Positions 1 through 6,678 of a stretch of DNA of 6,983 bases are shown here, in pieces. The position numbers were made by a program, and so were the translations under genes. The stretch is from Porphyrobacter sp. (GTDB lineage: Bacteria > Pseudomonadota > Alphaproteobacteria > Sphingomonadales > Sphingomonadaceae): assembly GCA_021732945.1 (NCBI GenBank), contig JAKFWB010000349.1:1-6983 (forward strand), written 5' to 3'. Numbering within the stretch: position 1 is the stretch's first letter; every line of letters starts with the position of its first letter. The notes under the pieces were generated by a model, which worked only from the letters and a program-made list of their open reading frames with translations, ran no database searches and had not been told where the DNA came from.

Positions 1-352
1 GGGCACCGAAGTCGCCAAGGGGAAAGAACACAAGCAATTTCCCTACCGCGACGTGGTGATGCAGACCTATATTCTTGAACTGGGCATCTTTGCTGACCTT
101 GCGATCATCAAGGCGTGGAAGGCGGACACCACTGGCAACCTGATCTTCCGCAAGACCGCGCGCAATTTCAACCTGCCCGCCGCAACCTGCGGCAAGGTCT
201 GCGTGGCCGAGGTGGAGGAGATTGTCCCGGCGGGCAGCTTTGATCCTGACCAGATCCACCTGCCAGGCGTCTATGTAAACCGCATCATCTGCGGCGCGCC
301 CTATGACAAGCAGATCGAATTCAGGACCATGCGCCAGAGGGCAGCGACATGA
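1..352 (+). CDS. scoA: Succinyl-CoA:3-oxoacid CoA-transferase subunit A, C-terminal part (5' end outside window)
   Basis: Subunit A of the class I CoA-transferase that moves CoA from succinyl-CoA to acetoacetate, giving acetoacetyl-CoA and succinate (ketone-body and short-chain acid use, cytoplasm). Only the last 116 codons are present, in frame from position 2, with TGA at 350-352. The visible part carries the family's C-terminal signature: KAWKADTTGNLIFRKTARNF, then a VAEVEEIVPAGSFDPDQIHLPGVYV stretch (spelled here only as landmarks: EVEEIV, DPDQIH, PGVYV), then the RIICG-YDKQIE tail. This run resembles the mitochondrial and alphaproteobacterial SCOT type more than the E. coli AtoD type, which favours succinyl-CoA as donor (inference). 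The stop overlaps the next start as ATGA, so the lipoprotein gene is translationally coupled to it. The partner subunit B lies 856 nt further on, at 1209, rather than directly adjacent. 3-oxoadipate CoA-transferase (PcaI) is the main alternative and is less likely. Confidence 0.93.
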   Translation, partial: GTEVAKGKEHKQFPYRDVVMQTYILELGIFADLAIIKAWKADTTGNLIFRKTARNFNLPAATCGKVCVAEVEEIVPAGSFDPDQIHLPGVYVNRIICGAPYDKQIEFRTMRQRAAT

Positions 353-1203
353 TCCAGCGCCCGCTTGCATCGCTCGCCCTGCTGTTGCTGGCCGGGGTCT
401 CGCTTCAAGGGTGTATCGCGGTGGCCATTCCGGCGATTGCCGGTTCGGCGCTTGCCGGCAGTCGGGTCGCCAGCAACAGTGACAAGGACTCCGAGCCGCC
501 AGAAACCGTTGGCGAAACCACGGGTCAAGCGACGCCCGATGCGCCCGCCCCGCCATCGACCCCAATCGCCACACCGCAACCAAGCATCCCGCAGCCCAGC
601 ACCTTGCCTGATCCTGCCAGTCCGTCGAGCTACGCCGATTTTGGCTTTGACCGCTTCATAGACTACGCGCGGGCAGCGGCCGTCGGAGCCAAGGGCGGGG
701 TTGATCTGGTGTCGGCGATGCTGCGCGATCCCATCGCGCTGGACGGCCAGCGTCGTCGTTGCGCCGCTGGCGAACAGCCGGTCGCGCTGATCGATCTCGA
801 TCCCAAAGGCGGCGTCTTTGTGCCGCCCGCCAATCCGGGCGAACAACCGGGCAAAGCGCTTGGATTGGCGGTGCTGCGCGAGACAGGCGTGGAAATCGCC
901 TGGCTATCCGACATGTCGGTCAACCAATCGGGATTGCTGCGCACCGCGCTCGAACAATCGGGGCTCGATCCGCGCGGGGAGGACATCATCTCGCTGCGCC
1001 GCGACGGCGATGACAGCAAATACAAGCGCAAGGAAAATCTCGCTGGCATCACCTGCATCATTGCCATCGCCGGCGATGAACGGCCCGATTTTGACGAGCG
1101 GTTCATATATCTCCGCACCCCGGAAGCCGGGGCAGGACTGGAACCCGTGATCGGCAACGGATGGTTCCTGATCGAACCGGTCCTCAGCACAGAAGGGCAA
1201 TAA
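349..1203 (+). CDS. Predicted lipoprotein with degenerate HAD acid-phosphatase-like domain
   Basis: 284-residue secreted protein that I cannot name. Residues 1-22 form a lipoprotein signal peptide: QR near the start, a leucine/alanine core (7-19) and a lipobox LQGC with Cys22 as the lipidated residue. Residues about 45-95 are a low-complexity linker rich in Pro, Thr and Ser. From about 98 to 281 there is a globular domain whose order of motifs fits the HAD fold of class B/C acid phosphatases: D149-L-D151 at the end of a hydrophobic strand (motif I), WLSD with Ser187 after the next strand (motif II), a lysine cluster K224/K226/K228 (motif III), and an acidic GDERPDFDE run with D243, D247 and D249 (motif IV). 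The usual Thr/Val of DxDx[TV] is replaced by Lys153, so catalysis is uncertain. The start is supported by AGAGGG at 336-341, 7 nt upstream, and by the ATGA overlap with scoA. It sits between the two SCOT subunit genes in the same operon. The HAD assignment is my motif reading; a non-catalytic envelope protein is an equal possibility. Confidence 0.8.
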   Translation: MIQRPLASLALLLLAGVSLQGCIAVAIPAIAGSALAGSRVASNSDKDSEPPETVGETTGQATPDAPAPPSTPIATPQPSIPQPSTLPDPASPSSYADFGFDRFIDYARAAAVGAKGGVDLVSAMLRDPIALDGQRRRCAAGEQPVALIDLDPKGGVFVPPANPGEQPGKALGLAVLRETGVEIAWLSDMSVNQSGLLRTALEQSGLDPRGEDIISLRRDGDDSKYKRKENLAGITCIIAIAGDERPDFDERFIYLRTPEAGAGLEPVIGNGWFLIEPVLSTEGQ

Positions 1204-1208
1204 GAGGC

Positions 1209-1859
1209 ATGACCACGCTTCCCACCGGCTGGACCCGCGACGAGATGGCGGCCCGCGCCGCGCGCGAATTGCGGGACGGATACTACGTCAACCTCGGCAT
1301 CGGCATTCCGACGCTGGTGGCCAACCACATTCCTGAAGGGATGATGGTGACCTTGCAGAGCGAGAACGGGATGCTGGGCATTGGGCCCTTCCCCTTTGAT
1401 GACGAGGTCGATGCCGACCTCATCAACGCGGGCAAGCAGACCATCAGCGAGCTGCCGCACAGCGCCTATTTCGACAGCGCAACGAGCTTCGGCATGATCC
1501 GCGGCGGGCATATTGACCTTACCGTGCTCGGCGCGATGGAAGTGGCCGAGAACGGTGATATTGCCAACTGGATGATCCCAGGCAAGATGATCAAGGGCAT
1601 GGGCGGTGCGATGGACCTTGTCGCCGGGGTCAAGAAGATCATCGTGGTGATGGACCACACATCCAAGGACGGTACGCCCAAGTTCATCCCGGTCTGCACG
1701 CTGCCGCTGACCGGCGCGGGCGTGGTGGATATGGTGATCACCAACCTCGCGGTGTTCCAGCGGTCCGATCACAACTCGCCCTTCCGGTTGATCGAGATGG
1801 CACCGGGGGTGACCGAGGCGGACATCGCGGCATCCACCACTGCGCATTTCGGGGTCTGA
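1209..1859 (+). CDS. scoB: Succinyl-CoA:3-oxoacid CoA-transferase subunit B
   Basis: Catalytic subunit of SCOT, partner of the scoA product; the two form the active class I CoA-transferase with a covalent glutamyl-CoA intermediate. The 216-residue length is normal for a free-standing B subunit. Visible landmarks are the [19 protein letters not shown] glycine-rich N-terminal run (25-43), the active-site block [11 protein letters not shown] with the catalytic Glu at residue 52, the [11 protein letters not shown] segment, the [17 protein letters not shown] segment, and the [17 protein letters not shown] block, all in family order. The start at 1209 keeps the usual [17 protein letters not shown]-terminus. 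Its Shine-Dalgarno is awkward: GAGG (1204-1207) is only 1 nt from ATG, and AAGGG (1193-1197) is 11 nt away. It follows the lipoprotein gene by 5 nt, and its TGA overlaps the next ATG by one base (TGATG). PcaJ or another class I B subunit is the alternative, but the close match to the SCOT pattern makes SCOT the better call. Confidence 0.95.
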   Translation: MTTLPTGWTRDEMAARAARELRDGYYVNLGIGIPTLVANHIPEGMMVTLQSENGMLGIGPFPFDDEVDADLINAGKQTISELPHSAYFDSATSFGMIRGGHIDLTVLGAMEVAENGDIANWMIPGKMIKGMGGAMDLVAGVKKIIVVMDHTSKDGTPKFIPVCTLPLTGAGVVDMVITNLAVFQRSDHNSPFRLIEMAPGVTEADIAASTTAHFGV

Positions 1860-2743
1860 TGCGGCGTGCTGTTGCGCTCGGCGTCCTTGCGCTGGTCATC
1901 GTGATCGGCGGCATCCTCGCCTTCACCTCGCCGCCGCGTCTGTTGTCCTATTACGACAGGGCATGGGGCGGCGGCACCAACGCGAAGCTGGCGGCTGAGG
2001 GCATCGCGTTTGGCAAGCACGGGCAGACGCTCGATATCTGGGTGCCGGAAACCTCGCCTGATATCCGCCTTCCCGTGGTGATCTTCTGGTACGGCGGCGG
2101 CTGGGCCAAGGGCGACCGCGCGTCCTATGCCTTTGCCGGGCGGGCGCTGGCGCGTGAAGGCTTTCTCGTGGTGATCCCGGACTATCGCAAGGTGCCGCAG
2201 GTGCGTTTCCCCGCCTTCCTCGATGATGGGGCTGAGGCGGCCCGCTGGGTGCAAGACAACATCGCCGATCACGGCGGCAATCCTGAACAGGTTGCGGTCA
2301 TGGGCCATTCGGCGGGCGCCTATCAGGCGGTGATGCTGGCGCTGGATAGCAAGCGGCTTGAGGCAGGTGGGGTCGATCCGGGTTTCATCAAGGCGGGCGT
2401 GGGCCTCTCCGGCCCCTATGACTTTTATCCCTTCGACAGCCCGCGTTCGATCGCTGCGATGAGCCAGTGGCCGCGCCCGGATGAGACGCAGCCAATCACC
2501 TTCGCCCGTGCCGACGCGCCGCCATTGTTGCTCGTCACATCGGACGGGGACGAGACGGTGCGTCCGCGCAATGCCAATAATCTTGCGGCCAAGCTGCGGG
2601 CGATGGGCGCGACAGTGGAGGTTAAGAACTACGACCCGCTCGATCATGAGGAGATCGTCATGGCGCTCTCGGTGCCGTTCCGCAGCAAGGGACCGGTTTT
2701 GGCCGACAGTGTGGCCTTCTTGCGCAAACATCTGGGCGAGTAG
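1859..2743 (+). CDS. Membrane-anchored alpha/beta hydrolase (carboxylesterase-like)
   Basis: 294-residue alpha/beta-hydrolase-fold enzyme of the esterase/lipase group that cleaves carboxylic esters; substrate unknown. Residues 4-22 form one uncharged helix (VALGVLALVIVIGGILAF) after MRR, with no lipobox, suggesting an uncleaved signal anchor and a periplasmic catalytic domain. The oxyanion-hole motif is YGGGW (78-82), with Tyr where most relatives have His (HGGGW). The nucleophile elbow is GHSAG with Ser151. The likely acid is Asp231 in DGDETV, and the likely base is His263 in LDHEE. The PDYRKVP-FPAFLDD region (108-123) matches the usual strand-helix stretch before the elbow. The ATG overlaps the scoB stop (TGATG), so translation is coupled, and caiB-like follows after 3 nt. 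Its place between two CoA-transferase genes suggests it frees a carboxylic acid that is then activated with CoA, but the predicted export leaves open how it meets cytoplasmic enzymes. Fold call is firm; substrate and location are inference. Confidence 0.88.
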   Translation: MRRAVALGVLALVIVIGGILAFTSPPRLLSYYDRAWGGGTNAKLAAEGIAFGKHGQTLDIWVPETSPDIRLPVVIFWYGGGWAKGDRASYAFAGRALAREGFLVVIPDYRKVPQVRFPAFLDDGAEAARWVQDNIADHGGNPEQVAVMGHSAGAYQAVMLALDSKRLEAGGVDPGFIKAGVGLSGPYDFYPFDSPRSIAAMSQWPRPDETQPITFARADAPPLLLVTSDGDETVRPRNANNLAAKLRAMGATVEVKNYDPLDHEEIVMALSVPFRSKGPVLADSVAFLRKHLGE

Positions 2744-2746
2744 ACA

Positions 2747-3904
2747 ATGTGGCTCGCCGAACCCCGCAACCCCAACGCGCCGCTCGCGGGGCTGAAGGTG
2801 GTCGAGCTTGCCCGCGTGCTGGCGGGGCCGTTCTGCGGGCAGATTCTGGCGGACCTTGGCGCGGATGTGATCAAGGTCGAGAGCCCGGAGGGCGACGGCA
2901 CCCGGTTGTGGGGACCGCCGTGGGTGGAGCGCACCGACGCTCACGGCCGCGTCCACCGCGAGGCCGCCTATTATCACGCCTGCAACCGGGGCAAGCGCTC
3001 GATCATCGCTGACTTCGGCGACGTGGGTGACTTGGCGCAGGTGAAGGCGCTGATCGCCGATGCCGACGTGGTGATCGAGAACTTCAAGACCGGCAGCCTC
3101 GCCAAATTCGGGCTCGACTATGCCACATGCGCCGCCGCCAACCCCGGCCTTGTCTATTGCTCCATCACCGGCTTCGGCCTCACCGGACCGCGCGCGCACG
3201 AGGCGGGATATGACTTCGTGGTGCAGGGGATGAGCGGCTTCATGTCGTTGACCGGCGAGCCCGAGGGACATCCGGTCAAGATGGGCATCTCGATCTCCGA
3301 CCTTTCGACCGGGGTGTGGGCGGCGAACGGCATTCAGGCGGCGCTTCTGATGCGGGCGCGCACGGGCAGGGGCCAGCAGGTCGATATCAGCCTGATGGAT
3401 TCCTCGGTCGCGCTGCTGTCCAATCAGGCGACGTACTTCCTCACCACCGGGCACAACCCGCCGCGGATGGGCAATGCCCATGCGCAAGTCGCGCCGTACG
3501 GGGTGTTCGCGGTGAGCGATGGTCACGTGATCCTTGCCCCTGCCAATGACGGGTTGTTCCACAAGCTGATGGCTGTGCTTGGCCTCGGCCACCTCAGCAC
3601 CGATCCGCGCTTCCTTGCGAACGGCGACCGGACGGCCAACGCCAAAGCATTGGACGCGAAGATCGCAGCGGCAACAGCGGGCTGGACCAAGCAAGGCTTG
3701 CTCGATGCCTGCCATGCTGCCGGCGTTCCGGCGGGCCCGATCAACCGCTTGGACGAGGTCTTCGCCGATCTGCAGGTGATTGCGCGCGGGCTCAGGGTCG
3801 ATCTTGGCGGGATGCCGGGGGTGCGCAGTCCCTTCGTGTTCTCAGAGGCAGAGCTGGCGCTCGACCGGCCCTCCCCGATCCACGGTGCGGACGGCGGGCC
3901 CTGA
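2747..3904 (+). CDS. CaiB/BaiF (class III) CoA-transferase
   Basis: 385-residue family III CoA-transferase, which moves CoA between an acyl-CoA donor and a carboxylic acid through an aspartyl-acyl mixed anhydride; these enzymes are usually interlocked cytoplasmic dimers. The N-terminal block [30 protein letters not shown] (15-45) is typical. CNRGKRSI (79-86) and VVIENFKTG (108-116) follow in family order. The catalytic Asp is best placed at D185 in the ISDLSTG motif, after the [18 protein letters not shown] run. The C-terminal [16 protein letters not shown] and [14 protein letters not shown] segments are also family-typical. Length is close to the usual 380-410, with a short Pro/Gly-rich end. 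It starts 3 nt after the hydrolase stop with only a weak GGGCGAG ribosome site, as expected for a coupled downstream gene, and is the last gene of the operon: the next gene is convergent. Substrates in this family (succinate, formate/oxalate, carnitine, glutarate, itaconate and others) cannot be told apart by eye, so no symbol is given. Confidence 0.93.
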   Translation: [385 protein letters not shown]

Positions 3905-4060
3905 CCGGCTCGCGCCCGCGTGTTGGAGACACAGGTTACACTGTCCAGGAACAGAAAAACCGGCCCTTCCGAACCTGCGCAATCGAAGCACCACGGCACA
4001 AGATAAAGCGGCAGGCCATGCCGGCGATCCTGTCAGGTCAGGACGAAGTAGGAAAGCGCC
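3905..4060. other. Intergenic gap between convergent genes, with operator-like half sites
   Basis: The caiB-like gene (+) and the DUF418 gene (-) converge here, so a two-way terminator would be expected, yet I see no strong GC-rich hairpin followed by a T tract on either strand. What is visible is an inverted ACAG-GTTACA-CTGT repeat at about 3931-3944, followed by a short A-run near 3954-3958, and a weak TCCTG-N6-CAGGA inverted repeat at about 4028-4043. The first looks like the dyads bound by TetR-type repressors, but there is no divergent or downstream gene for it to control. Both could be chance. No coding signal is convincing. Confidence 0.3.
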
Positions 4061-5266
4061 TCAACTGAGCGCCCGCGCCCCGGCGCGCCACAGCCGCTCG
4101 AACGGCCCCTGCCCCAGCCGCGCCACCCATGGCGGTGACCATGCCAGCATCGCAGCCACCGGCACCAACCCCAGTGCAAAAGCCTGCCAGCGGGTCACCT
4201 CGCCGAACAGCCCCAGCCCCCAGCTTGCAAAGATCGCGGCCAGCACCACGCTCGTCATCAGATAGTTGGTCAGCGACAAGCGGCCCACGGCCGCCAGCCT
4301 TCGGGTCACGCCGCTGTCCTTGTGTAGGAACGCCATCACCAGCGCGGCATAGGCCACCCCCAGCAGCGTATCGAACGGGGCTGACAGCACCAGCGTCACC
4401 GGGCCGACCAAGGCGGCGGGGAAGCCCTCTGCCTCCAGCCACGCCGCCAGCGCGAACAGCCCCGGCAGCGCCACCAGCGCCGCCAGACCGGCCACCCGTT
4501 GCAGCCGGAACGTGCGCCATTGCCCTTGCAGCATCCCCGCCTTCCACAGTCCCATGCCGAGCGCCATCGCGGACAAATTCAACGGCAGCGAGGCGACCAG
4601 CGTCTGCAATTGCGCCGGGATATTGAGCGTGCGCCGCACGATCCGGTCCCCCAGTGCCTCACGGCCCTGTTCCAGCAGCATGGTAATCGCCGCCGGATCG
4701 CGGCCGAACTGCCGTTCCGCCCAAAGCAGCGCGTCAGCGTCCCAATGTTGCATCTGAAACGCGGCCCAAGCCCCGCCAAAAACGGCCAAACCCAAGGCAA
4801 AATGGATCAAGAGCAGGCCTAGCGCGGTCACCACCAGCGCCCGGGCCGACAATCCTGCGAGCAGCGGCAAGGCCAGCCCGGCCAGTGCATAGGCCCGCAG
4901 CACATCATTATTGGCCAGCAGAACGCCGTGAACCAATCCGATCAGGAGCAGCACCGCCATCCGCGCATAATGCGCGCGCCATGGCGACTTGCCTTCGGGG
5001 CCGCTGCCCTTTTCCAACAGGATCAGGCAGCCCACCCCAAACAGCATCGCAAACAGGGTGCGAAACTTGTCTTCGATGAAGATGAAGCTGCCCAGCCACA
5101 CCCAGTGGTCGACAGGGCCAGTGCCGCCATAGGACATGGGATTGTAATAGGCCGGGACCGGCAGGGCGAAGGCATGGACGTTCATGCCCACGATCCCGAT
5201 CACCGCAATCCCGCGCAGCGCGTCCAGCGCAAGGATGCGTGGCGCAGGCGGGGTGGGTTGAATCAT
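4061..5266 (-). CDS. DUF418 (YeiB-like) polytopic inner-membrane protein
   Basis: 401-residue integral membrane protein with many hydrophobic segments, of unknown biochemical function; the family is distantly related to membrane acyltransferases. Family landmarks in order: RILALDALRGIAVIGIVGMN at the N-terminus (10-29), DKFRTLFAMLFGVG (66-79), an Arg-rich entry to a helix ending in GLVHGVLLANNDVLRAYALAG (about 102-130), the C-terminal DUF418 block opening with GRLSLTNYLMTS (328-339), and the closing GPFERLWR (387-394). About eight to ten membrane helices can be read by eye. I chose ATG at 5266 because it places LDALRG at the usual distance from the N-terminus; an in-frame GTG at 5290 would add eight residues and abut the palindromic repeat. 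The ribosome site is weak (AGGG about 10 nt upstream). It is on the same strand as metK but separated by 145 nt containing the repeat, so co-transcription is doubtful. No link to its neighbours is evident. Confidence 0.9.
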   Translation of the reverse strand: MIQPTPPAPRILALDALRGIAVIGIVGMNVHAFALPVPAYYNPMSYGGTGPVDHWVWLGSFIFIEDKFRTLFAMLFGVGCLILLEKGSGPEGKSPWRAHYARMAVLLLIGLVHGVLLANNDVLRAYALAGLALPLLAGLSARALVVTALGLLLIHFALGLAVFGGAWAAFQMQHWDADALLWAERQFGRDPAAITMLLEQGREALGDRIVRRTLNIPAQLQTLVASLPLNLSAMALGMGLWKAGMLQGQWRTFRLQRVAGLAALVALPGLFALAAWLEAEGFPAALVGPVTLVLSAPFDTLLGVAYAALVMAFLHKDSGVTRRLAAVGRLSLTNYLMTSVVLAAIFASWGLGLFGEVTRWQAFALGLVPVAAMLAWSPPWVARLGQGPFERLWRAGARALS

Positions 5267-5295
5267 GGGCACCGCCCTAACACATTTCACCCCGT

Positions 5296-5395
5296 CCGCT
5301 CGTCCTGAGCTTGTCGAAGGACTGTTCTTTTCTTCGTTCGGCTTCGCTTAGCGCGCAAAGGAAAAGCAGTCCTTCGACAGGCTCAGGACGAGCGG
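5296..5395. repeat. Long palindromic repeat (REP-like) between metK and the DUF418 gene
   Basis: Two inverted arms, 5296-5324 and 5367-5395, each 29 nt, match at 28 of 29 positions (mismatch at 5311/5380). They contain the cores CGTCCTGAGC and TGTCGAAGGACTG. The 42-nt centre (5325-5366) is pyrimidine-rich on its left and purine-rich on its right, so pairing may extend a few bases with a bulge. From memory, this arm sequence is a dispersed intergenic repeat common in sphingomonads and some other proteobacteria; it carries no coding capacity. It begins 16 nt after the metK stop, so in the metK transcript it would fold into a long hairpin. There is no T tract after either arm, so transcript 3'-end protection or Rho-assisted ending is more likely than classical intrinsic termination. 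Confidence 0.9.
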
Positions 5396-5411
5396 AGATT
5401 TATTGCAAATC

Positions 5412-6623
5412 TCAGCCCAAAGCCGCCTTCAGATCGTCCACCAGATCGACCCGTTCCCACGGGAAGAAATCGCCATCTGGCTTGCGTCCGAAATGGCCAT
5501 AGGCGGCGGTCGGCTGATAGATTGGCTTGTTGAGGCCAAGATGGGTGCGGATGCTGCGCGGGGTCAGCCCGCCGAGCTTGGCGATGCCGAGGATTGCCTG
5601 TTCAATCTTGTCGTCGCCCACAGTGCCGGTGTCATGGGTATCGACATACAACGACAGCGGCTTTGACACGCCAATCGCATAGGCAATCTGGATCGTGCAG
5701 CGCGTGGCGAGGCCGGCAGCGACCACGTTCTTGGCGAGGTAGCGGGTGATGTAGGCTGCCGAGCGATCAACCTTGGTCGGGTCCTTCCCGCTGAACGCGC
5801 CGCCGCCGTGGGGCGATGCGCCGCCATAGGTATCGACGATGATCTTGCGCCCGGTCAGGCCCGCGTCACCATCCGGCCCGCCGATTTCAAAGCTGCCAGT
5901 GGGGTTGATGAAATATTCGGTCTCACGCAGCAGCACCGGCGGGATGATGTCCGCCACGACCTTTTTCACATAGGCGACCAGTTCGGCCTGCTTGGCCGGA
6001 TCGTTCTCGTCATAGCCAGCCTTGTGCTGGGTCGAGACGACCACGGCGGTTGCCGCCACCGGCAACGAGCCTTCGTAACGCAGGGTCACCTGGCTCTTGG
6101 CGTCTGGCTCAAGGAACGGGGCCGCGCCTGAATGGCGATCGGCGGCCATGCGTTCGAGGATCTTGTGGCTGTAATACAGCGTGGCAGGCATCAGATCGGG
6201 CGTTTCGTCGGTCGCGTAACCGAACATGATCCCCTGATCGCCCGCCCCTTCATCCTTGTTTTCGCCCGCATCGACGCCCTGCGCGATATGCGCCGACTGG
6301 CCGTGCAGGCGGTTGATGAATTCAAACTTCTCCCAGTGGAAGCCGTCCTGTTCATATCCGATGCGCTTCACCGTGGCGCGCACGGTGGCTTCGATCTCTT
6401 CCTTCGCGCCGGGCGCCCATTCGCCGTTTTCGAACACACCCTTGCAGCGGATTTCACCCGCCAGCACCACCAACTGCGTTGTCGTCAGAGTTTCGCAGGC
6501 GATGCGCGCTTCGGGGTCTTTCGACAGGAACAGATCGACGATGGCGTCAGAAATCTGATCGGAAACCTTGTCCGGGTGACCTTCGGAAACGCTTTCGGAG
6601 GTGAAGAGATAATCGGTGCGCAT
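5412..6623 (-). CDS. metK: S-adenosylmethionine synthetase (methionine adenosyltransferase)
   Basis: Makes S-adenosylmethionine from methionine and ATP, releasing phosphate and diphosphate; cytoplasmic, normally a homotetramer, and essential as the source of the methyl donor. The protein has 403 residues, slightly longer than the roughly 384 of E. coli, as is common in alphaproteobacteria. All key motifs are present: the SEGHPDK phosphate/metal site (13-19, His16), the first signature [15 protein letters not shown] (126-140), the P-loop-like second signature [19 protein letters not shown] (273-291), and the conserved tail [12 protein letters not shown] (369-380). Start ATG at 6623 gives the classic [18 protein letters not shown]-terminus and has GGAG (6629-6632) 5 nt upstream. 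It lies 97 nt after lnt on the same strand, with an operator-like palindrome in between, so it probably has its own regulated promoter. A long palindromic repeat follows the stop. Nothing suggests damage or transfer. Confidence 0.99.
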   Translation of the reverse strand: MRTDYLFTSESVSEGHPDKVSDQISDAIVDLFLSKDPEARIACETLTTTQLVVLAGEIRCKGVFENGEWAPGAKEEIEATVRATVKRIGYEQDGFHWEKFEFINRLHGQSAHIAQGVDAGENKDEGAGDQGIMFGYATDETPDLMPATLYYSHKILERMAADRHSGAAPFLEPDAKSQVTLRYEGSLPVAATAVVVSTQHKAGYDENDPAKQAELVAYVKKVVADIIPPVLLRETEYFINPTGSFEIGGPDGDAGLTGRKIIVDTYGGASPHGGGAFSGKDPTKVDRSAAYITRYLAKNVVAAGLATRCTIQIAYAIGVSKPLSLYVDTHDTGTVGDDKIEQAILGIAKLGGLTPRSIRTHLGLNKPIYQPTAAYGHFGRKPDGDFFPWERVDLVDDLKAALG

Positions 6624-6678
6624 GGATTCTCCGGGGGGCTGAAACTGCGGTGCCGCGCCGGATGCAGGCCCTCATGCA

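Noticed and set aside
663..1847. A 394-codon open frame on the minus strand opposite the lipoprotein gene and scoB.
   Set aside because: Low-complexity, Arg/Ser/Pro-rich translation with no recognisable family; the opposite strand encodes a clear SCOT subunit.
1769..3715. A 648-codon open frame on the minus strand, antisense to the end of scoB, the hydrolase and most of the CaiB gene.
   Set aside because: It runs opposite three well-recognised proteins, spans their gene boundaries, and its translation is rich in Arg, His and Gly with no domain pattern. Long antisense frames are expected in GC-rich DNA with strong third-position bias.
5267..5290. GTG start at 5290 for the DUF418 protein.
   Set aside because: It adds eight residues ahead of the family's normal N-terminus and lies only 5 nt from the palindromic repeat arm; the ATG at 5266 fits the family better, though its ribosome site is also weak.
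5296..5395. Reading the palindrome as a classical Rho-independent terminator or as a CRISPR unit.
   Set aside because: The arms are long with a 42-nt centre and no T tract on either side, and there is only one inverted pair with no regularly spaced direct repeats.
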